Shown: positions 26,436 through 36,391, counted from the first letter of the stretch. The stretch is 64,000 nt of DNA from Pseudomonas chlororaphis (GCA_001023535.1 CP011020.1:5776509-5840508); one strand, 5' to 3'. The notes: a model not told the origin generated them from the sequence alone. A program made the numbers and translations.

Positions 26436-27488
26436 ATGTCTTCATCCTCTGCCGCTGCTCACCGGGGCTGGTCGTTCTGGTGCAAGCCTGCCCTATTCCT
26501 GCTGGTGGCCTGCGTCGGCCTCTATTACGTCAAGTGGTCGCCCTACTACCTCAAGGCCTTTGTCGCCGCCGACAACCACAGCATCGGCGGCTCGATCCTC
26601 AATGATGCCCAGACCGCGCCGCTGACAGCGGCCCTGGCCTACGCCCAGGTGTACTTCCTGGCCATCTGGAAGGCGGCGGTGCTGGCGGTGATCCTCGGCT
26701 CCCTGCTGCAAGTGTTGATCCCCCGTGACTGGTTGCTGCGCCTGTTCGGCCGGGCCGGCTTTGCCTCGACCTTGCGCGGTGGGCTGTTCGCGCTGCCCGG
26801 CATGATGTGCTCGTGCTGCGCCGCGCCAGTGGCGGCCGGCCTGCGTCGGCAGAACGTTTCGGTGGGCGCGGCACTGGCCTTCTGGATCGGCAACCCGGTC
26901 CTCAACCCGGCGACGCTGGTGTTCATGGGCTTCGTGCTGGGCTGGGGTTTCACCGCCCTGCGTCTGGTGGCCGGTATCGTGCTGGTGTTCGGCGTGTCGA
27001 TGGTAGCCCAGCGCATTGCCCGCCCCGAGGCCCTGCCCGAAGCCGCCGTGGAAGCGGTGGCCGAAGCCAGCACGGTGGATGCGCAGCCGTTCCTGATCCG
27101 TTGGGGCCGGACCTTGTGGCAGTTGTTCTGGAGCACCATCCCGATCTACGTGCTGGCAGTGCTGGTGCTGGGCGCGGCGCGGGTCTGGCTGTTCCCCCAC
27201 GTCGACGGCGCCATGGCCGACAGCCTGGTGTGGCTGGTACCGCTGGCCATTGTCGGCACGCTGTTCGTGATTCCTACCGCGGCGGAAATCCCGATCGTGC
27301 AGACCATGATGACCCTCGGCATGGGCACCGGCCCCGCCGTCGCGTTGCTGATGACCCTGCCGAGCATCAGCCTGCCGTCGCTGTTGATGCTGCGCAAGGA
27401 CTTCGATGCCCGCGTGCTGGTGACCGTGGCGCTGCTGACCATGGTGGTGGGGATTGTTTGCGGGTTGATTGGGGCGGTGGTGCTCTAG
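26436..27488 (+). CDS. Permease of the DUF318/ArsP-like family
   Basis: 350 residues with about eight membrane segments. The characteristic cysteine motif CSCCAAPVAAGLRR lies near residues 127-140, and FWIGNPVLNPATLVFMGFVLG and PTAAEIPIVQTMMTLGMG are the conserved loops. ArsP members export methylated or aromatic arsenic through these Cys, but other DUF318 members are uncharacterised. No ars gene is adjacent, so substrate is open. ATG 26436 has no strong ribosome site. Confidence 0.82.
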   Translation: MSSSSAAAHRGWSFWCKPALFLLVACVGLYYVKWSPYYLKAFVAADNHSIGGSILNDAQTAPLTAALAYAQVYFLAIWKAAVLAVILGSLLQVLIPRDWLLRLFGRAGFASTLRGGLFALPGMMCSCCAAPVAAGLRRQNVSVGAALAFWIGNPVLNPATLVFMGFVLGWGFTALRLVAGIVLVFGVSMVAQRIARPEALPEAAVEAVAEASTVDAQPFLIRWGRTLWQLFWSTIPIYVLAVLVLGAARVWLFPHVDGAMADSLVWLVPLAIVGTLFVIPTAAEIPIVQTMMTLGMGTGPAVALLMTLPSISLPSLLMLRKDFDARVLVTVALLTMVVGIVCGLIGAVVL

Positions 27489-27524
27489 CAGGCTGGCACC
27501 TGAATGCCGGACAGCCACAAACCC

Positions 27525-27614
27525 TGTGGGAGCGGGCTTGCTCGCGAAGGCGTCGACACATTCAAAAGAGATGCGAGCTGACACACCGCTTTCGCGAGCA
27601 AGCCCGCTCCCACA
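27525..27614. repeat. REPIN (GTGGGAGCGGGC family)
   Basis: TGTGGGAGCGGGCTTGCTCG faces GCGAGCAAGCCCGCTCCCAC. It lies between the convergent permease and selU genes. Confidence 0.85.
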
Positions 27615-27631
27615 TGGGGTTGCGGTGAAAT

Positions 27632-28750
27632 TCACGGTTGAGGCTGACCCACGCTCGCCGCCCGCTCCCGCAAATACTCCAGCACCGCCGGCTGATCACC
27701 CGCAAACTCGATGCGCAGGCCCTTCTTTTCCCGCTGGTACACGTACATCGGGTCGTAGTACTCACGCAGCAGGCCTTCGATCCAATCCCGATGCAGGTCG
27801 ACCGCGCCGCTGCGAGCCTGCTCCGCCAGGGCAGCTTCCAGGATGCCCATCAAGCGCCGGTGACGGTCGCCCCCCAGGCGCTTCTGGATGTTGCCCAGGC
27901 TCGCCAGCAGCCGCTCGGCAAACGCTGAGAACCCCTGTTCGCCCTGGACCGCGACGAACTCGGCGCACAGGTTGACGATGTAGTCCCGCAGGATCCGCTC
28001 GACCCGCCGCTCAACGCTGTCTTGCAACCAGACCATCGGCACCTGCTGCATGCGCTGGAACAATGACAGGGGCAAGGCGCAACTGCCGATCATGCGGTTC
28101 TCATCTTCCAGCACGAAGTGCTCGATGCCCGCCGCGCGCTTTTTCAACACGTCCACCGCCAGGCGGTTCTCGAAATCGATGTTGGACGGCTGCCCAGTGG
28201 CGCGCTTGCCGAAACTCGAACCGCGATGGTTGGCATGGCCTTCCAGGTCAAGGCTGTTTTCCAGCTGGGCCAGCACGTCGGTCTTGCCGGTGCCGGTCAT
28301 GCCCCCCAGCAACACCAGGTCGCACTGGCTGACCGCCTGCTCGACCGTCTCCAGCAGGAACGTGCGCATGGCCTTGTAGCCGCCGGCCACCCTGGGGTAC
28401 TCGATGCCCGCTTCGTCCTTGAGCCACTGCTGGACGATCTGCGAACGCAAGCCGCCGCGAAAGCAGTACAGAAGACCCTCGCGATGCGTGTGGGCAAACT
28501 CGGCCCAGGCCTGGATGCGTTGTGCCTTGGTCTGGCCGGACACCAGCTGATGACCCAGCACGATCGCCGCCTGCTGCCCTTGCTGCTTGTAGCAAGTACC
28601 GACGCGTTGCCGCTCGCTGTCGGTCATCAGCGGCAAGTTGACCACGCCGGGGAAGGCCCCCTTGATAAATTCGATGGGCGCCCGGGTGTCCATCATGGGC
28701 CGGTCGTTGAGGAAGATGTCGCGGTAATCGGTGATGTCATCGGCCATCAT
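27632..28750 (-). CDS. selU: tRNA 2-selenouridine synthase SelU/MnmH
   Basis: 372 residues. The N-terminal rhodanese domain carries the essential cysteine C96 in YCFRGGLRS, and a P-loop GGMTGTGKT lies at 149-157. The enzyme replaces sulfur with selenium at the wobble 2-thiouridine of tRNAs for Lys, Glu and Gln, through a geranylated intermediate. Its ATG at 28750 overlaps the stop of selD (ATGA), so the selenophosphate made by SelD is delivered from the same operon. Confidence 0.95.
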   Translation of the reverse strand: MMADDITDYRDIFLNDRPMMDTRAPIEFIKGAFPGVVNLPLMTDSERQRVGTCYKQQGQQAAIVLGHQLVSGQTKAQRIQAWAEFAHTHREGLLYCFRGGLRSQIVQQWLKDEAGIEYPRVAGGYKAMRTFLLETVEQAVSQCDLVLLGGMTGTGKTDVLAQLENSLDLEGHANHRGSSFGKRATGQPSNIDFENRLAVDVLKKRAAGIEHFVLEDENRMIGSCALPLSLFQRMQQVPMVWLQDSVERRVERILRDYIVNLCAEFVAVQGEQGFSAFAERLLASLGNIQKRLGGDRHRRLMGILEAALAEQARSGAVDLHRDWIEGLLREYYDPMYVYQREKKGLRIEFAGDQPAVLEYLRERAASVGQPQP

Positions 28751-29781
28751 GACACCTCGACCGCGTGGGTCTGTCGCTCGACCAGTTCGCCAATCGGCTC
28801 CAGCGCCAGGCCGAGCTCCGCGGCGACCCGCAGAAACTCCGCTTCGCCCTGCGCGGTGACGGCGATCAGCAGCCCGCCACTGGTCTGTGGGTCGCACAAG
28901 ACCCGCTTGTGCAACTCCTGGACCCGGCCCACCCGGCTGGCGTAGCTGTCGTAGTTGCGCAACGTGCCGCCCGGCACACAGCCCAGGTCGAGGTAATACT
29001 CGACGCTCGACAGGCGCGGCACCGCGTCATAGCGGATGCGCGCCGTCACCTGGCTGCCATCGGCCATTTCCACCAGATGCCCGAGCAGGCCGAAGCCGGT
29101 GACGTCGGTCATCGCCGTTACGCCATCGAGCTTGCCGAAACGGCTGCCAGGCTTGTTCAGGGTGCACATCCAGTCACGGGCCAGGCCAACGTCGGCGGCC
29201 CGCAGCTTGCCCTTCTTTTCAGCGGTGGTGAGGATGCCGATGCCCAGGGGCTTGGTCAGGTACAAGCGGCACCCCGCAGTGGCGGTGTCGTTGCGTTTCA
29301 TATGGCGCTTTTGCACCAGGCCGGTGACCGCCAGGCCGAAGATCGGCTCCGGTGCATCGATCGAATGCCCGCCCGCCAGGGGAATGCCCGCCTCGTCACA
29401 CACCGAACGCCCGCCGCGAATCACCTCCCGGGCGATTTCCGGGGCCAGCACGTTCACGGGCCAGCCGAGAATCGCGATAGCCATCAGCGGATCACCGCCC
29501 ATGGCGTAGATGTCGCTGATGGCATTGGTGGCGGCGATGCGTCCGAAATCGAAAGGGTCATCGACAATCGGCATGAAGAAATCGGTGGTCGAGACGACCC
29601 CGCGGGTTTCGTCGATGGCGTATACCGCGGCGTCATCCCTGGACGCATTGCCGACCCACAGGTTGGGGTCGAGGTTCTGCGCACCGCTGCCGGCCAGGAT
29701 CACTTCCAGTACCTGGGGCGAAATCTTGCAGCCGCAGCCAGCACCGTGGCTGTACTGGGTCAGGCGAATAGGCTCGCTCAT
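28747..29781 (-). CDS. selD: Selenide, water dikinase (selenophosphate synthase)
   Basis: 344 residues from ATG 29781, which has AGAGG nine bases upstream; the ATG at 29787 touches that site. The active site is C16 and K19 in GAGCGCKI (Cys, not selenocysteine), followed by the ATP-binding AIRS-like domains ([26 protein letters not shown]). It makes selenophosphate from selenide and ATP for SelU. No selA or selB is visible here, so the use may be limited to tRNA. Confidence 0.96.
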   Translation of the reverse strand: MSEPIRLTQYSHGAGCGCKISPQVLEVILAGSGAQNLDPNLWVGNASRDDAAVYAIDETRGVVSTTDFFMPIVDDPFDFGRIAATNAISDIYAMGGDPLMAIAILGWPVNVLAPEIAREVIRGGRSVCDEAGIPLAGGHSIDAPEPIFGLAVTGLVQKRHMKRNDTATAGCRLYLTKPLGIGILTTAEKKGKLRAADVGLARDWMCTLNKPGSRFGKLDGVTAMTDVTGFGLLGHLVEMADGSQVTARIRYDAVPRLSSVEYYLDLGCVPGGTLRNYDSYASRVGRVQELHKRVLCDPQTSGGLLIAVTAQGEAEFLRVAAELGLALEPIGELVERQTHAVEVS

Positions 29782-29971
29782 GGGCATACCTCTTGTCAGT
29801 CAAGGTGACCGAGTCTACCAGCATCCCCCGTGCCCCAGCGCCGCACACGATGAGTGCCAGGCAACAGGGCCTGCCACCCTTTGGTGCCTCTTCAAATGGC
29901 GGCACGGTGACCACGGCATGAAGATTGACCAAAAGGCCAGAAAAAACGGCCGTTCCCTTTGTTTTTCAAGC

Positions 29972-30009
29972 CTGTACGAAAATCTGGTACAGGATATGCA
30001 AACGTTTGC
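29972..30009 (+). promoter_or_regulatory. Operator region of the Tsx-nucleoside operon (LacI/PurR-type palindrome plus a second inverted repeat)
   Basis: GCAAACGTTTGC at 29998-30009 is a perfect 12-base palindrome and equals the core of the PurR/LacI-family consensus CGCAAACGTTTGCG. Just upstream CTGTAC (29972-29977) is repeated inverted as GTACAG (29987-29992). Both lie 85-120 bases before the Tsx start, in an otherwise gene-free 310-base gap. Confidence 0.55.
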
Positions 30010-30092
30010 GAAGCCAGTCGCTCGCCGCGAAACGACGACGGTTTCTTCAATCACGGAACACGGGCTTCGGCCCGCTCGGACAAGGATTTTCC

Positions 30093-31043
30093 ATGCACCA
30101 CACTTCCCGGCGTTGCACCTCGCCCGGTCCTTGGGCAGCCTGCCTGCTACTGACCGCCGTTACCGGACTACTCAGCACTACTACCCTGGCGCAGACGAAC
30201 GAAACGTCCGCCCAGGGCGAAGCCCTCAGCCCCGAGGCCACCCCGCCGAAAAAAGGCGTCTACCTGTCAGACTGGTACAACCAGGACCTGACGATCATTG
30301 GCAGCAAAGACATCAGCTTCGGCCCACAACCCACCGACGACGTGTACCTGGAGTACGAATATTTCGGTCGCAAGGGCCCGTTCGAACTGTACGGCTACGT
30401 CGACATCCCGAAGCTCTTCACCATCGGCAACAGCCACGACAAAGGCGTGTGGGACCATGGCTCGCCGGTGTTCATGGAGCATGAGCCGCGCATTTCCATC
30501 GATATCCTGGCCGGACGCAGCCTGGCCATCGGACCGTTCAAGGAATGGTACGTGGCGTTCGACTGGATCTACGATCACGGCAGCAACAGCGCCAATCGCG
30601 CCAACACCTTGTACAGCGGCCTGGGCACCGACATCGACACCCATTCGAGGGTCAACCTGTCGGCTAACCTCTATGCTCGCTACCAATGGGAAAACTACGG
30701 CGCCAGCAATGAGTATTCCTGGGACGGCTACCGCGCCCAGCTCAAGTACATCGTGCCGATCAGCCAGTTCAGCAACGGCGCTTCGCTGACCTACATCGGC
30801 TTCACCAATTTCGACTTCGGTTCGGACCTGCACAAGGACAACCCGGCGCGCACCGCCAACGCCACGGTCGCCACCAATGTCCTGCTGTACTCGTTCACGC
30901 ACTTGCGCTTTACCCTGGTGGGCCGCTATTTCCACAACGGGGGCAACTGGCAGGACGGCAGCGAGCTTGATTTTGGCGAAGGCAGCTTCCGCGCCCGATC
31001 CGATGGCTGGGGGTATTACGCGGGGGTTGGCTATCAATTCTGA
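30093..31043 (+). CDS. Tsx-like nucleoside-specific outer-membrane channel
   Basis: 316 residues from ATG 30093 (AAGGA ten bases before). A long Sec signal ends near TTTLAQT at about residue 34. The mature part has alternating beta-strands with many aromatic residues (YLEYEYFGRKGPFELYGYVD, SIDILAGRSLAIGPFKEWYVAFDW) and ends in GYYAGVGYQF with a C-terminal Phe, as outer-membrane barrels do. It matches the OmpK/Tsx nucleoside channel family. It probably lets nucleosides into the periplasm for the next gene's product, 54 bases downstream. Confidence 0.88.
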   Translation: MHHTSRRCTSPGPWAACLLLTAVTGLLSTTTLAQTNETSAQGEALSPEATPPKKGVYLSDWYNQDLTIIGSKDISFGPQPTDDVYLEYEYFGRKGPFELYGYVDIPKLFTIGNSHDKGVWDHGSPVFMEHEPRISIDILAGRSLAIGPFKEWYVAFDWIYDHGSNSANRANTLYSGLGTDIDTHSRVNLSANLYARYQWENYGASNEYSWDGYRAQLKYIVPISQFSNGASLTYIGFTNFDFGSDLHKDNPARTANATVATNVLLYSFTHLRFTLVGRYFHNGGNWQDGSELDFGEGSFRARSDGWGYYAGVGYQF

Positions 31044-31097
31044 TCCGATACCTGCCCACAAAAGCATCTGTTTCGATTCCACGGAGGTCACGAAAGC

Positions 31098-32123
31098 ATG
31101 ATCAATCGCCTGTGTGTTCCATTCGGCCTGGCAACGGCCGCCCTGTTCAGCACGACCGCCGGAGCAGCCCCGCCGCTGCAGCCCAAGGTCATGCTGATCA
31201 CGATGTTTGCCCCCGAGGCACAAAACTGGATCGAGCGCCTGGCGCTCAAGGATGAAATCCGCATCCCCGGGCTGTCGGCCGAGTACCCGACGATCCGTTG
31301 CAACACCGAACGGGTCTGTCTGATGATCACCGGCATGGGCCAGACCAACGCCGCCGCCTCGACATTGGCCCTGGCCCTGTCGCCCCGCGTCGACCTGCGC
31401 AAGAGTTATTTCCTGGTGGCCGGGATCGCTGGGATCAACCCGCATCACGGCACCCTGGGCACGACCGCCTGGGCCCATTACCTGGTGGAATTTGGCACCC
31501 AGTGGGAGCTCGACTCGCGGGACGTGCCCAAGGACTGGCCCACCGGCTACCTGGGCATCAACACCAAGGGTCCCAACGAAAAGCCGCCGCTGGACTACAA
31601 GACCGAAGTCTTCGAACTCAACCCCGCGCTGCAAGCCAAGGCCTTTGCCCTCAGCCAGAACGTGAGCCTGACGGAAAGCGAGGCGTCGGCAGCCTGGCGC
31701 GTGAAATACCCCTACGCTCCGGCCAACCAGCCACCGGTGGTGACCCGCTGCGACACGCTGGCGGGCAACACCTGGTTTTCCGGGACGCGCCTGAGCGAAC
31801 GGGCCGAAGTCTGGACCCGCCTGCTCACCGATAACAAAGGCGTGTATTGCACCACCCAGCAGGAAGACAACTCCACCTACGAGGCCTTGTTGCGGGCCAG
31901 TCGTGAGGGTCGGGTGGACATCAATCGGCTCGCAGTGCTGCGCGCCGGCTCCGACTTCGATCGACCCGAGCCCGGCGGCAATGAAGTGGACAACCTGCTC
32001 AAGTACGCCGACCAGGGCGCGTTCGTCCCTGCCTTGGAAAACCTGTTCCGCACCGGCAACCCGCTGGTGCAGGACATCGTCAAGCACTGGTCGACCTGGG
32101 AGCACGGGGTGCCCAGGTCCTGA
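31098..32123 (+). CDS. Exported purine nucleoside permease-family (nucleoside phosphorylase-like) protein
   Basis: 341 residues with a Sec signal (about 1-23, TTAGA). The rest matches the NUP family (purine nucleoside permease), which despite the name has the nucleoside phosphorylase fold rather than membrane helices: VMLITMFAPEAQNW, MITGMGQTNAAASTLAL, FLVAGIAGINPHHGTLG, QQEDNSTYEALLRAS. With the Tsx-like porin it may bind or split nucleosides in the periplasm. That role is inferred. ATG 31098 has GGAGGTCACG before it. Confidence 0.85.
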   Translation: MINRLCVPFGLATAALFSTTAGAAPPLQPKVMLITMFAPEAQNWIERLALKDEIRIPGLSAEYPTIRCNTERVCLMITGMGQTNAAASTLALALSPRVDLRKSYFLVAGIAGINPHHGTLGTTAWAHYLVEFGTQWELDSRDVPKDWPTGYLGINTKGPNEKPPLDYKTEVFELNPALQAKAFALSQNVSLTESEASAAWRVKYPYAPANQPPVVTRCDTLAGNTWFSGTRLSERAEVWTRLLTDNKGVYCTTQQEDNSTYEALLRASREGRVDINRLAVLRAGSDFDRPEPGGNEVDNLLKYADQGAFVPALENLFRTGNPLVQDIVKHWSTWEHGVPRS

Positions 32124-32267
32124 TCCTCGCGTCTGTGGAGGGCGTTGCGACGCGGGCATCGATCCCGGCTAGCCCTCACAGCCCCGCCGACCTCACTGCG
32201 ATGGAATTTTCCATTGCCCGGGGGATCACTTGAACATCATCCCAGCGTACCCATCCAGGAGACTGCG

Positions 32268-32552
32268 ATGCCCAATGCCCCTGCCGCCGCCGACAGCACT
32301 CACCTTGACTACGGTCTGGACACCCTGTTTGGCCGCGAAACCAAAACCATCGAGTGCCAGCTCGACGTCAAGCGCCTCGACGACGGCGAACCACCCTGGT
32401 TCGCGCTGCACGTCAGGCCGCCGCTGCCGGAGGACCTGCACAAGGCTCAGATCGTGGTGTTCAGCGCCGAGGGCCGGCGCATCAGCGGCATCGTCCGACG
32501 CACCGAGCGCCTGGCCGACGACAGCCTGCAACTGGACGTCGAACCCGACTGA
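32268..32552 (+). CDS. Small hypothetical protein (94 aa)
   Basis: 94 residues from ATG 32268, with AGGAGACTGCG before it. Soluble, acidic, with LDVKRLDDGEPPWFALHVRPPLP and a C-terminal DDSLQLDVEPD; it looks like a small beta-rich protein. No family was recognised. It is convergent with the DUF606 transporters. Confidence 0.65.
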   Translation: MPNAPAAADSTHLDYGLDTLFGRETKTIECQLDVKRLDDGEPPWFALHVRPPLPEDLHKAQIVVFSAEGRRISGIVRRTERLADDSLQLDVEPD

Positions 32553-32557
32553 GGCGC

Positions 32558-33013
32558 TCAGGCCTGCCGCGCGCTGCTGCGATACATGAACACCAGCGCC
32601 AGTGCCAGGCAGACCATGGCCAACATCCGGCTGCCGGACAACTCGATGGCCGGGTTGCCCAGCCAGCCGAAGTTGTCGATCAGCATGCCCATGCCCAGTT
32701 GGCCGACGATCACCGCAACTGTCGCGACGGCGGTGCCGACCCTGGGCACCGCCCCTACCATCACCATCATGTAGACCACGCCGAACAGCGCGCCACTGAG
32801 TTGCCATTTCGGCACCTCCAGCAAGGTGACCGCGTGGGCCGGCTCGAAAAACACGATCAGCAGGCCAGTGATCACCGCGCCCACGACAAACGTCAGCAAG
32901 CTGCTGCGCAACACCCCGACCGTCTGTCCCAGACGACCATTGATGGCGGCCTGCACGCTCAACACCGCCCCCGCCGCGACCACCACCAGCAACAAAAGAA
33001 CCAGATTCATCAT
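32558..33013 (-). CDS. DUF606/YdcZ-type small DMT transporter, second of a pair
   Basis: 151 residues, about five membrane segments, with the family stretches AAINGRLGQTVG and KWQLSGALFGVVYMMVMVGAVPRVGTAVATV. DUF606 proteins are half-size members of the drug/metabolite transporter group and often come as pairs. ATG 33013 overlaps the stop of the partner by one base. Likely forms a heterodimer with it. Substrate unknown. Confidence 0.83.
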   Translation of the reverse strand: MMNLVLLLLVVVAAGAVLSVQAAINGRLGQTVGVLRSSLLTFVVGAVITGLLIVFFEPAHAVTLLEVPKWQLSGALFGVVYMMVMVGAVPRVGTAVATVAVIVGQLGMGMLIDNFGWLGNPAIELSGSRMLAMVCLALALVFMYRSSARQA

Positions 33014-33510
33014 CAACCTCGGGCAATCAGGACAAGGGCCACGACAATCAGTGCCAACGCCAACCAGCGCTCGCCATTGACGCGCTTACGGGTGGCACCG
33101 AACCAGCCGAAGTGATCGATCAGCACGCTTTTGCCCACCTGGCCGGAAAGAATCGCGACCATGGTCATGGCAATCCCGATGTGAGGCGTGGCGAGCGTGA
33201 GCACCACCACGTAGACCGGTCCCAGGAAACCGCCGATCAGTTGCCAGCGCGGCAGTTCACTCAACGCCGGCCCTGGCTGCCGGCCACTGAGCAGCAACAG
33301 CAGGAACAGAACCGCCGAGCCCACGCCGAAAATGCTCAAGGTGGCCCACAAATGACCGACCTGAACGCCCAGCGGCCCCAACAGGCCCGCCTCCACCGAC
33401 AACCCCATGCCCGCCAGAATCACCAGCGGCAGCAACAGCCAGCGCAAGAACGGCCGGGGTTTGGCGGTAGCCGTCACCGATTCGGCCTCGCTGATGGAAG
33501 ACGCTTGCAT
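33013..33510 (-). CDS. DUF606/YdcZ-type small DMT transporter, first of a pair
   Basis: 165 residues from ATG 33510 (AGGGTG ten bases before); the frame is open upstream but the extra part has no ribosome site. A hydrophilic N-terminus of 20 residues is followed by about five membrane segments and ELPRWQLIGGFLGPVYVVVLTLATPHIG. It is the partner of the downstream gene. Divergent LysR gene next door is the obvious regulator candidate. Confidence 0.82.
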   Translation of the reverse strand: MQASSISEAESVTATAKPRPFLRWLLLPLVILAGMGLSVEAGLLGPLGVQVGHLWATLSIFGVGSAVLFLLLLLSGRQPGPALSELPRWQLIGGFLGPVYVVVLTLATPHIGIAMTMVAILSGQVGKSVLIDHFGWFGATRKRVNGERWLALALIVVALVLIARG

Positions 33511-33595
33511 AGTCACACCCTGTTCCAGGAAAGAAGGGCCGGCATTATCGGCTGGCATCGCTGTGCGATAAATGGGAGCATCCCGACAACACTTT

Positions 33596-33608
33596 TGCGT
33601 ATTACGCA
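33596..33608 (+). promoter_or_regulatory. LysR-type operator candidate
   Basis: TGCGTATTACGCA, an inverted repeat with 5-base arms, just upstream of the lysR start and between divergent genes, where LysR regulators usually bind. Confidence 0.4.
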
Positions 33609-33623
33609 CAGAAGGAATCGCCC

Positions 33624-34556
33624 ATGCAGGGGCTTGACGAGCTTGGCTTCAAGGCACTCCGACTCTTTGTCGCGGTGCTCGACCACGGCAGCTTTTCCGA
33701 GGTGGCCCGACGCGAAGGCCTGGCGCCCTCCTCCATTTCCCGGCAGGTCCAGTTGATGGAGCAGGCCCTGAACCAGCAACTGCTCTATCGTCACACCCGC
33801 GCGGTCTCCCCGACCGAGGCCGGCCGCCTGCTGGGCCACCACGCACGCTTGCTGCTGGTGCAGTTGGAAGAAGCCGAACAGGCCTTGCAGGAGCAACACA
33901 GCGAGCCGTCCGGCCTGGTGCGGATCAATGCCCCGGTGGTGTTCGGCCAACGCCACCTCAGCCCTTGGCTGGGACCGCTGTGCGAGCGCTATCCGAAGCT
34001 GCAACTGGAGATCCAGCAAACCGACAGCTACGTCGATCCGCTCCAGGAGGGGGCCGACCTGCTGTTTCGCATCGGTCCGTTGCACGACTCCGGCATGCAG
34101 GCGCGGATCATCGCCGCCCATCGCTTCCAGATCGCCGCCAGCCCGGCCTACCTGGCCCGTCACGGCACGCCCCTCAAGCCCCAGGACCTGGCGCACCACC
34201 AATGCCTGGCCTACAAAGGCGTCACCGGCCAGCAGCGTTGGTTTTTCCGCCGCCCCGGCCAGGCGTGGACGCCCTACAGCGTCAAGGGCCCGATCACCGG
34301 CAACCACGCCGACACCTTGACCCAGGCCGCCGAGCAGGGCCTGGGGCTGGTGATGTTTCCGTCATGGCTGATCGGTGAAGCGGTGCGCAACGGCACATTG
34401 GTGTCGGTGCTGCGCGACTACGAAGCCTCCAACAGCCTCGAACCCCAACAGATCGCCATGCTGTGGCCGGGCAGCCGCCGGTTGTCCGTGAAGGTGCGCA
34501 CGGTGATCGATTTCTTCTTCGAGTGTTTTGGCGAAGTCCCCTATTGGGACCGCTGA
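33624..34556 (+). CDS. LysR-family transcriptional regulator
   Basis: 310 residues. The N-terminal winged helix is about 8-66 (FVAVLDHGSFSEVARREGLAPSSISRQVQLMEQAL), followed by the LysR substrate-binding domain, with FFRRPGQAWTPYSVKGPITGNHADTL typical of the CrgA-like subgroup. It faces the two DUF606 transporter genes and most likely regulates them; ligand unknown. ATG 33624 has GAAGGA eight bases before it. Confidence 0.9.
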   Translation: MQGLDELGFKALRLFVAVLDHGSFSEVARREGLAPSSISRQVQLMEQALNQQLLYRHTRAVSPTEAGRLLGHHARLLLVQLEEAEQALQEQHSEPSGLVRINAPVVFGQRHLSPWLGPLCERYPKLQLEIQQTDSYVDPLQEGADLLFRIGPLHDSGMQARIIAAHRFQIAASPAYLARHGTPLKPQDLAHHQCLAYKGVTGQQRWFFRRPGQAWTPYSVKGPITGNHADTLTQAAEQGLGLVMFPSWLIGEAVRNGTLVSVLRDYEASNSLEPQQIAMLWPGSRRLSVKVRTVIDFFFECFGEVPYWDR

Positions 34557-34647
34557 CAGGGGCCACGCCCTGAACACGGTGGGCGCGGTTCACTGGCCAG
34601 GGGCTGGGTGTTAACGTGGCACTCCGAGAAGCGACAAGGACGACTGC

Positions 34648-35430
34648 GTGCTGCTGCTCAAACTGCTGGTGATTCCGGGTTTCCTGTTGCTGATTTCCCT
34701 GGCCGGTCGACGCTGGGGCCCGAGTGTGGCCGGTTGGCTGTCGGGATTGCCGGTGGTGGTGGGGCCGATTCTGTTGTTCCTGGCCCTGGAACAAGGCGAG
34801 GCGTTCGCCGCCCGATCGGCGACGGCGGCGTTGTCGGCCATGTTCGCGATGATTACGTTTTGCGTGGTGTACGCCCAGGTTGCCCAGCGCCGGGGTTGGC
34901 CTTGGGCGCTGGGCATTGCATTGGCGGCCTGGGCCTTGGTGGCACTGGTGCTGTCCTGGCTGCCGGCCTCGCTGCCATTGGCAAGCCTGTTGGCGGCAGT
35001 GGCTTTGCTGGCGGCGCCTTATCTGTTCCCGGCGGTCCGGCCCGTGATGCAGAGGCCAACGCGCACGTCCGACAAACTGATGCTGCGCATGATCGCCGGC
35101 GCGTTGCTGACCCTCGCGGTGACGTGGTTGGCCAGCACCGTGGGCGAACGCTGGAGCGGGTTGCTGGCGGTGTTTCCGCTGCTGGGCAGTGTCATGGCGG
35201 TGTTTTCCCAGCAAACCCGCGGGCCGGCGTTCACGGCGGCGCTGCTGCGAGCCACGGCCACCGGCATGTATTGCTTCGCCGCGTTCTGCCTGACCGTGGC
35301 CCTGACCCTGCCGCGGCTGGGCCTGCCGGCCTTTGCCCTTGGCGTTGCCGTCTCGGCGGTCATGCTTCTGGTGACCCGACGCCTGTTGGTGCGCACGCCT
35401 CCATCGGCCTGCGTAGCCGCACCGAAATGA
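34648..35430 (+). CDS. Hypothetical integral membrane protein
   Basis: 260 residues with about seven to eight hydrophobic segments, Ala/Leu-rich, starting at GTG 34648 with AAGGA nine bases before. Recognisable runs are SLAGRRWGPSVAGWLSGLPVVVGPIL and LLAVFPLLGSVMAVFSQQTRGP, repeated in two halves. No family was named with confidence. No partner gene nearby. Confidence 0.72.
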   Translation: MLLLKLLVIPGFLLLISLAGRRWGPSVAGWLSGLPVVVGPILLFLALEQGEAFAARSATAALSAMFAMITFCVVYAQVAQRRGWPWALGIALAAWALVALVLSWLPASLPLASLLAAVALLAAPYLFPAVRPVMQRPTRTSDKLMLRMIAGALLTLAVTWLASTVGERWSGLLAVFPLLGSVMAVFSQQTRGPAFTAALLRATATGMYCFAAFCLTVALTLPRLGLPAFALGVAVSAVMLLVTRRLLVRTPPSACVAAPK

Positions 35431-35516
35431 CCGACGTGCCTGCCGTTGCGCTGGAGTCAGGTGCGATGCCCATGGGATGATCGCCGCTCAAGCGCGACCA
35501 CCTGTGGAGAGTGTCA

Positions 35517-36104
35517 ATGTCAATGCCGAGTCAATACGCTGCCGCCCTGCTGCTGGCGGTCATCGCCAGCCTGGCCGCAGTACCTGCCCAGGCCGCCCAA
35601 CCCAAATCCACCGGCGAGGCACCGGCGCAGAAGGTCTCGATGCTGTCCGGCAAGTTCGTCTTCACCTTGCCCAAGGGCTTCACGGCAACGCCACTGCCCG
35701 CCGGCGAAGCAGCCCAGGGCACCGCTGGCGCGACAGGGACGATGTACAGCAACGCCACCAGCCGAACGGTGGTGATCGCTGCTGAAAACACCATTGCCGA
35801 TGGTACATCCGTGAAGGATAACGATGGCGCGTTTCTCGACACGACCATGGCCGGCTTCGCTGCCCAGCGCACCCAGGCCCTGCCGGACGCCAAGATCCTC
35901 AGCGAAAAAAGCCTGACCCAGAAAGGCAGCGGCCTGGGGTTGCGCCAACTCGACACCCGCGCCACCCAGGGCGGCGGGCCGACCCTCGACACCACCCTGC
36001 TGGGCGCTTCCGGCACGCGCATGGCGGTGGTGCAGATCATCTCCCGCGCTAGTGACAAGGCCGGTCATGAGGCGCTGGTGAAACGGATCGCCAGTGGGCA
36101 GTGA
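35517..36104 (+). CDS. Exported hypothetical protein
   Basis: 195 residues from ATG 35517, six bases after GGAGA (a GTG at 35511 is in frame). A signal peptide ends at PAQA near residue 27. The mature protein is beta-rich (MLSGKFVFTLPKGFTATPLP, RTVVIAAENTIADG) and resembles lipid-binding or PsbP-like folds, but no family was recognised. No Cys. Stands alone. Confidence 0.7.
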   Translation: MSMPSQYAAALLLAVIASLAAVPAQAAQPKSTGEAPAQKVSMLSGKFVFTLPKGFTATPLPAGEAAQGTAGATGTMYSNATSRTVVIAAENTIADGTSVKDNDGAFLDTTMAGFAAQRTQALPDAKILSEKSLTQKGSGLGLRQLDTRATQGGGPTLDTTLLGASGTRMAVVQIISRASDKAGHEALVKRIASGQ

Positions 36105-36138
36105 TGGGGCTGTGATTCCAGGAGACCGCGTCGCTCCG

Positions 36139-36369
36139 ATCGCGAGCAGGCTCGCTCCCACAGGGGGATGGTAGACGGCGCGGAAGTGAAGCCCACCCCG
36201 ATTAAAATGTGGGAGCGGGCTTGCTCGCGAAGACAATGGCACATTCAGTATTGATGCAAGCTGACACGACGCATTCGCGGGCAAGCCCGCTCCCACAGGG
36301 GCTTGTTTCGGCCGAAGTATCGAAGCCCACCCCGATCAAACTGTGGGAGAAGGCCTGCTCGCGATGGCA
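36139..36369. repeat. Cluster of REP sequences (one REPIN and two single REPs)
   Basis: A single REP at 36139-36162, a full REPIN at 36208-36297 (TGTGGGAGCGGGCTTGCTCG facing its inverse) and another single REP at 36342-36369. They fill the 287-base gap between two convergent genes. Confidence 0.8.
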
Positions 36370-36391
36370 TCGCCACATCCAACCGGGTTTT

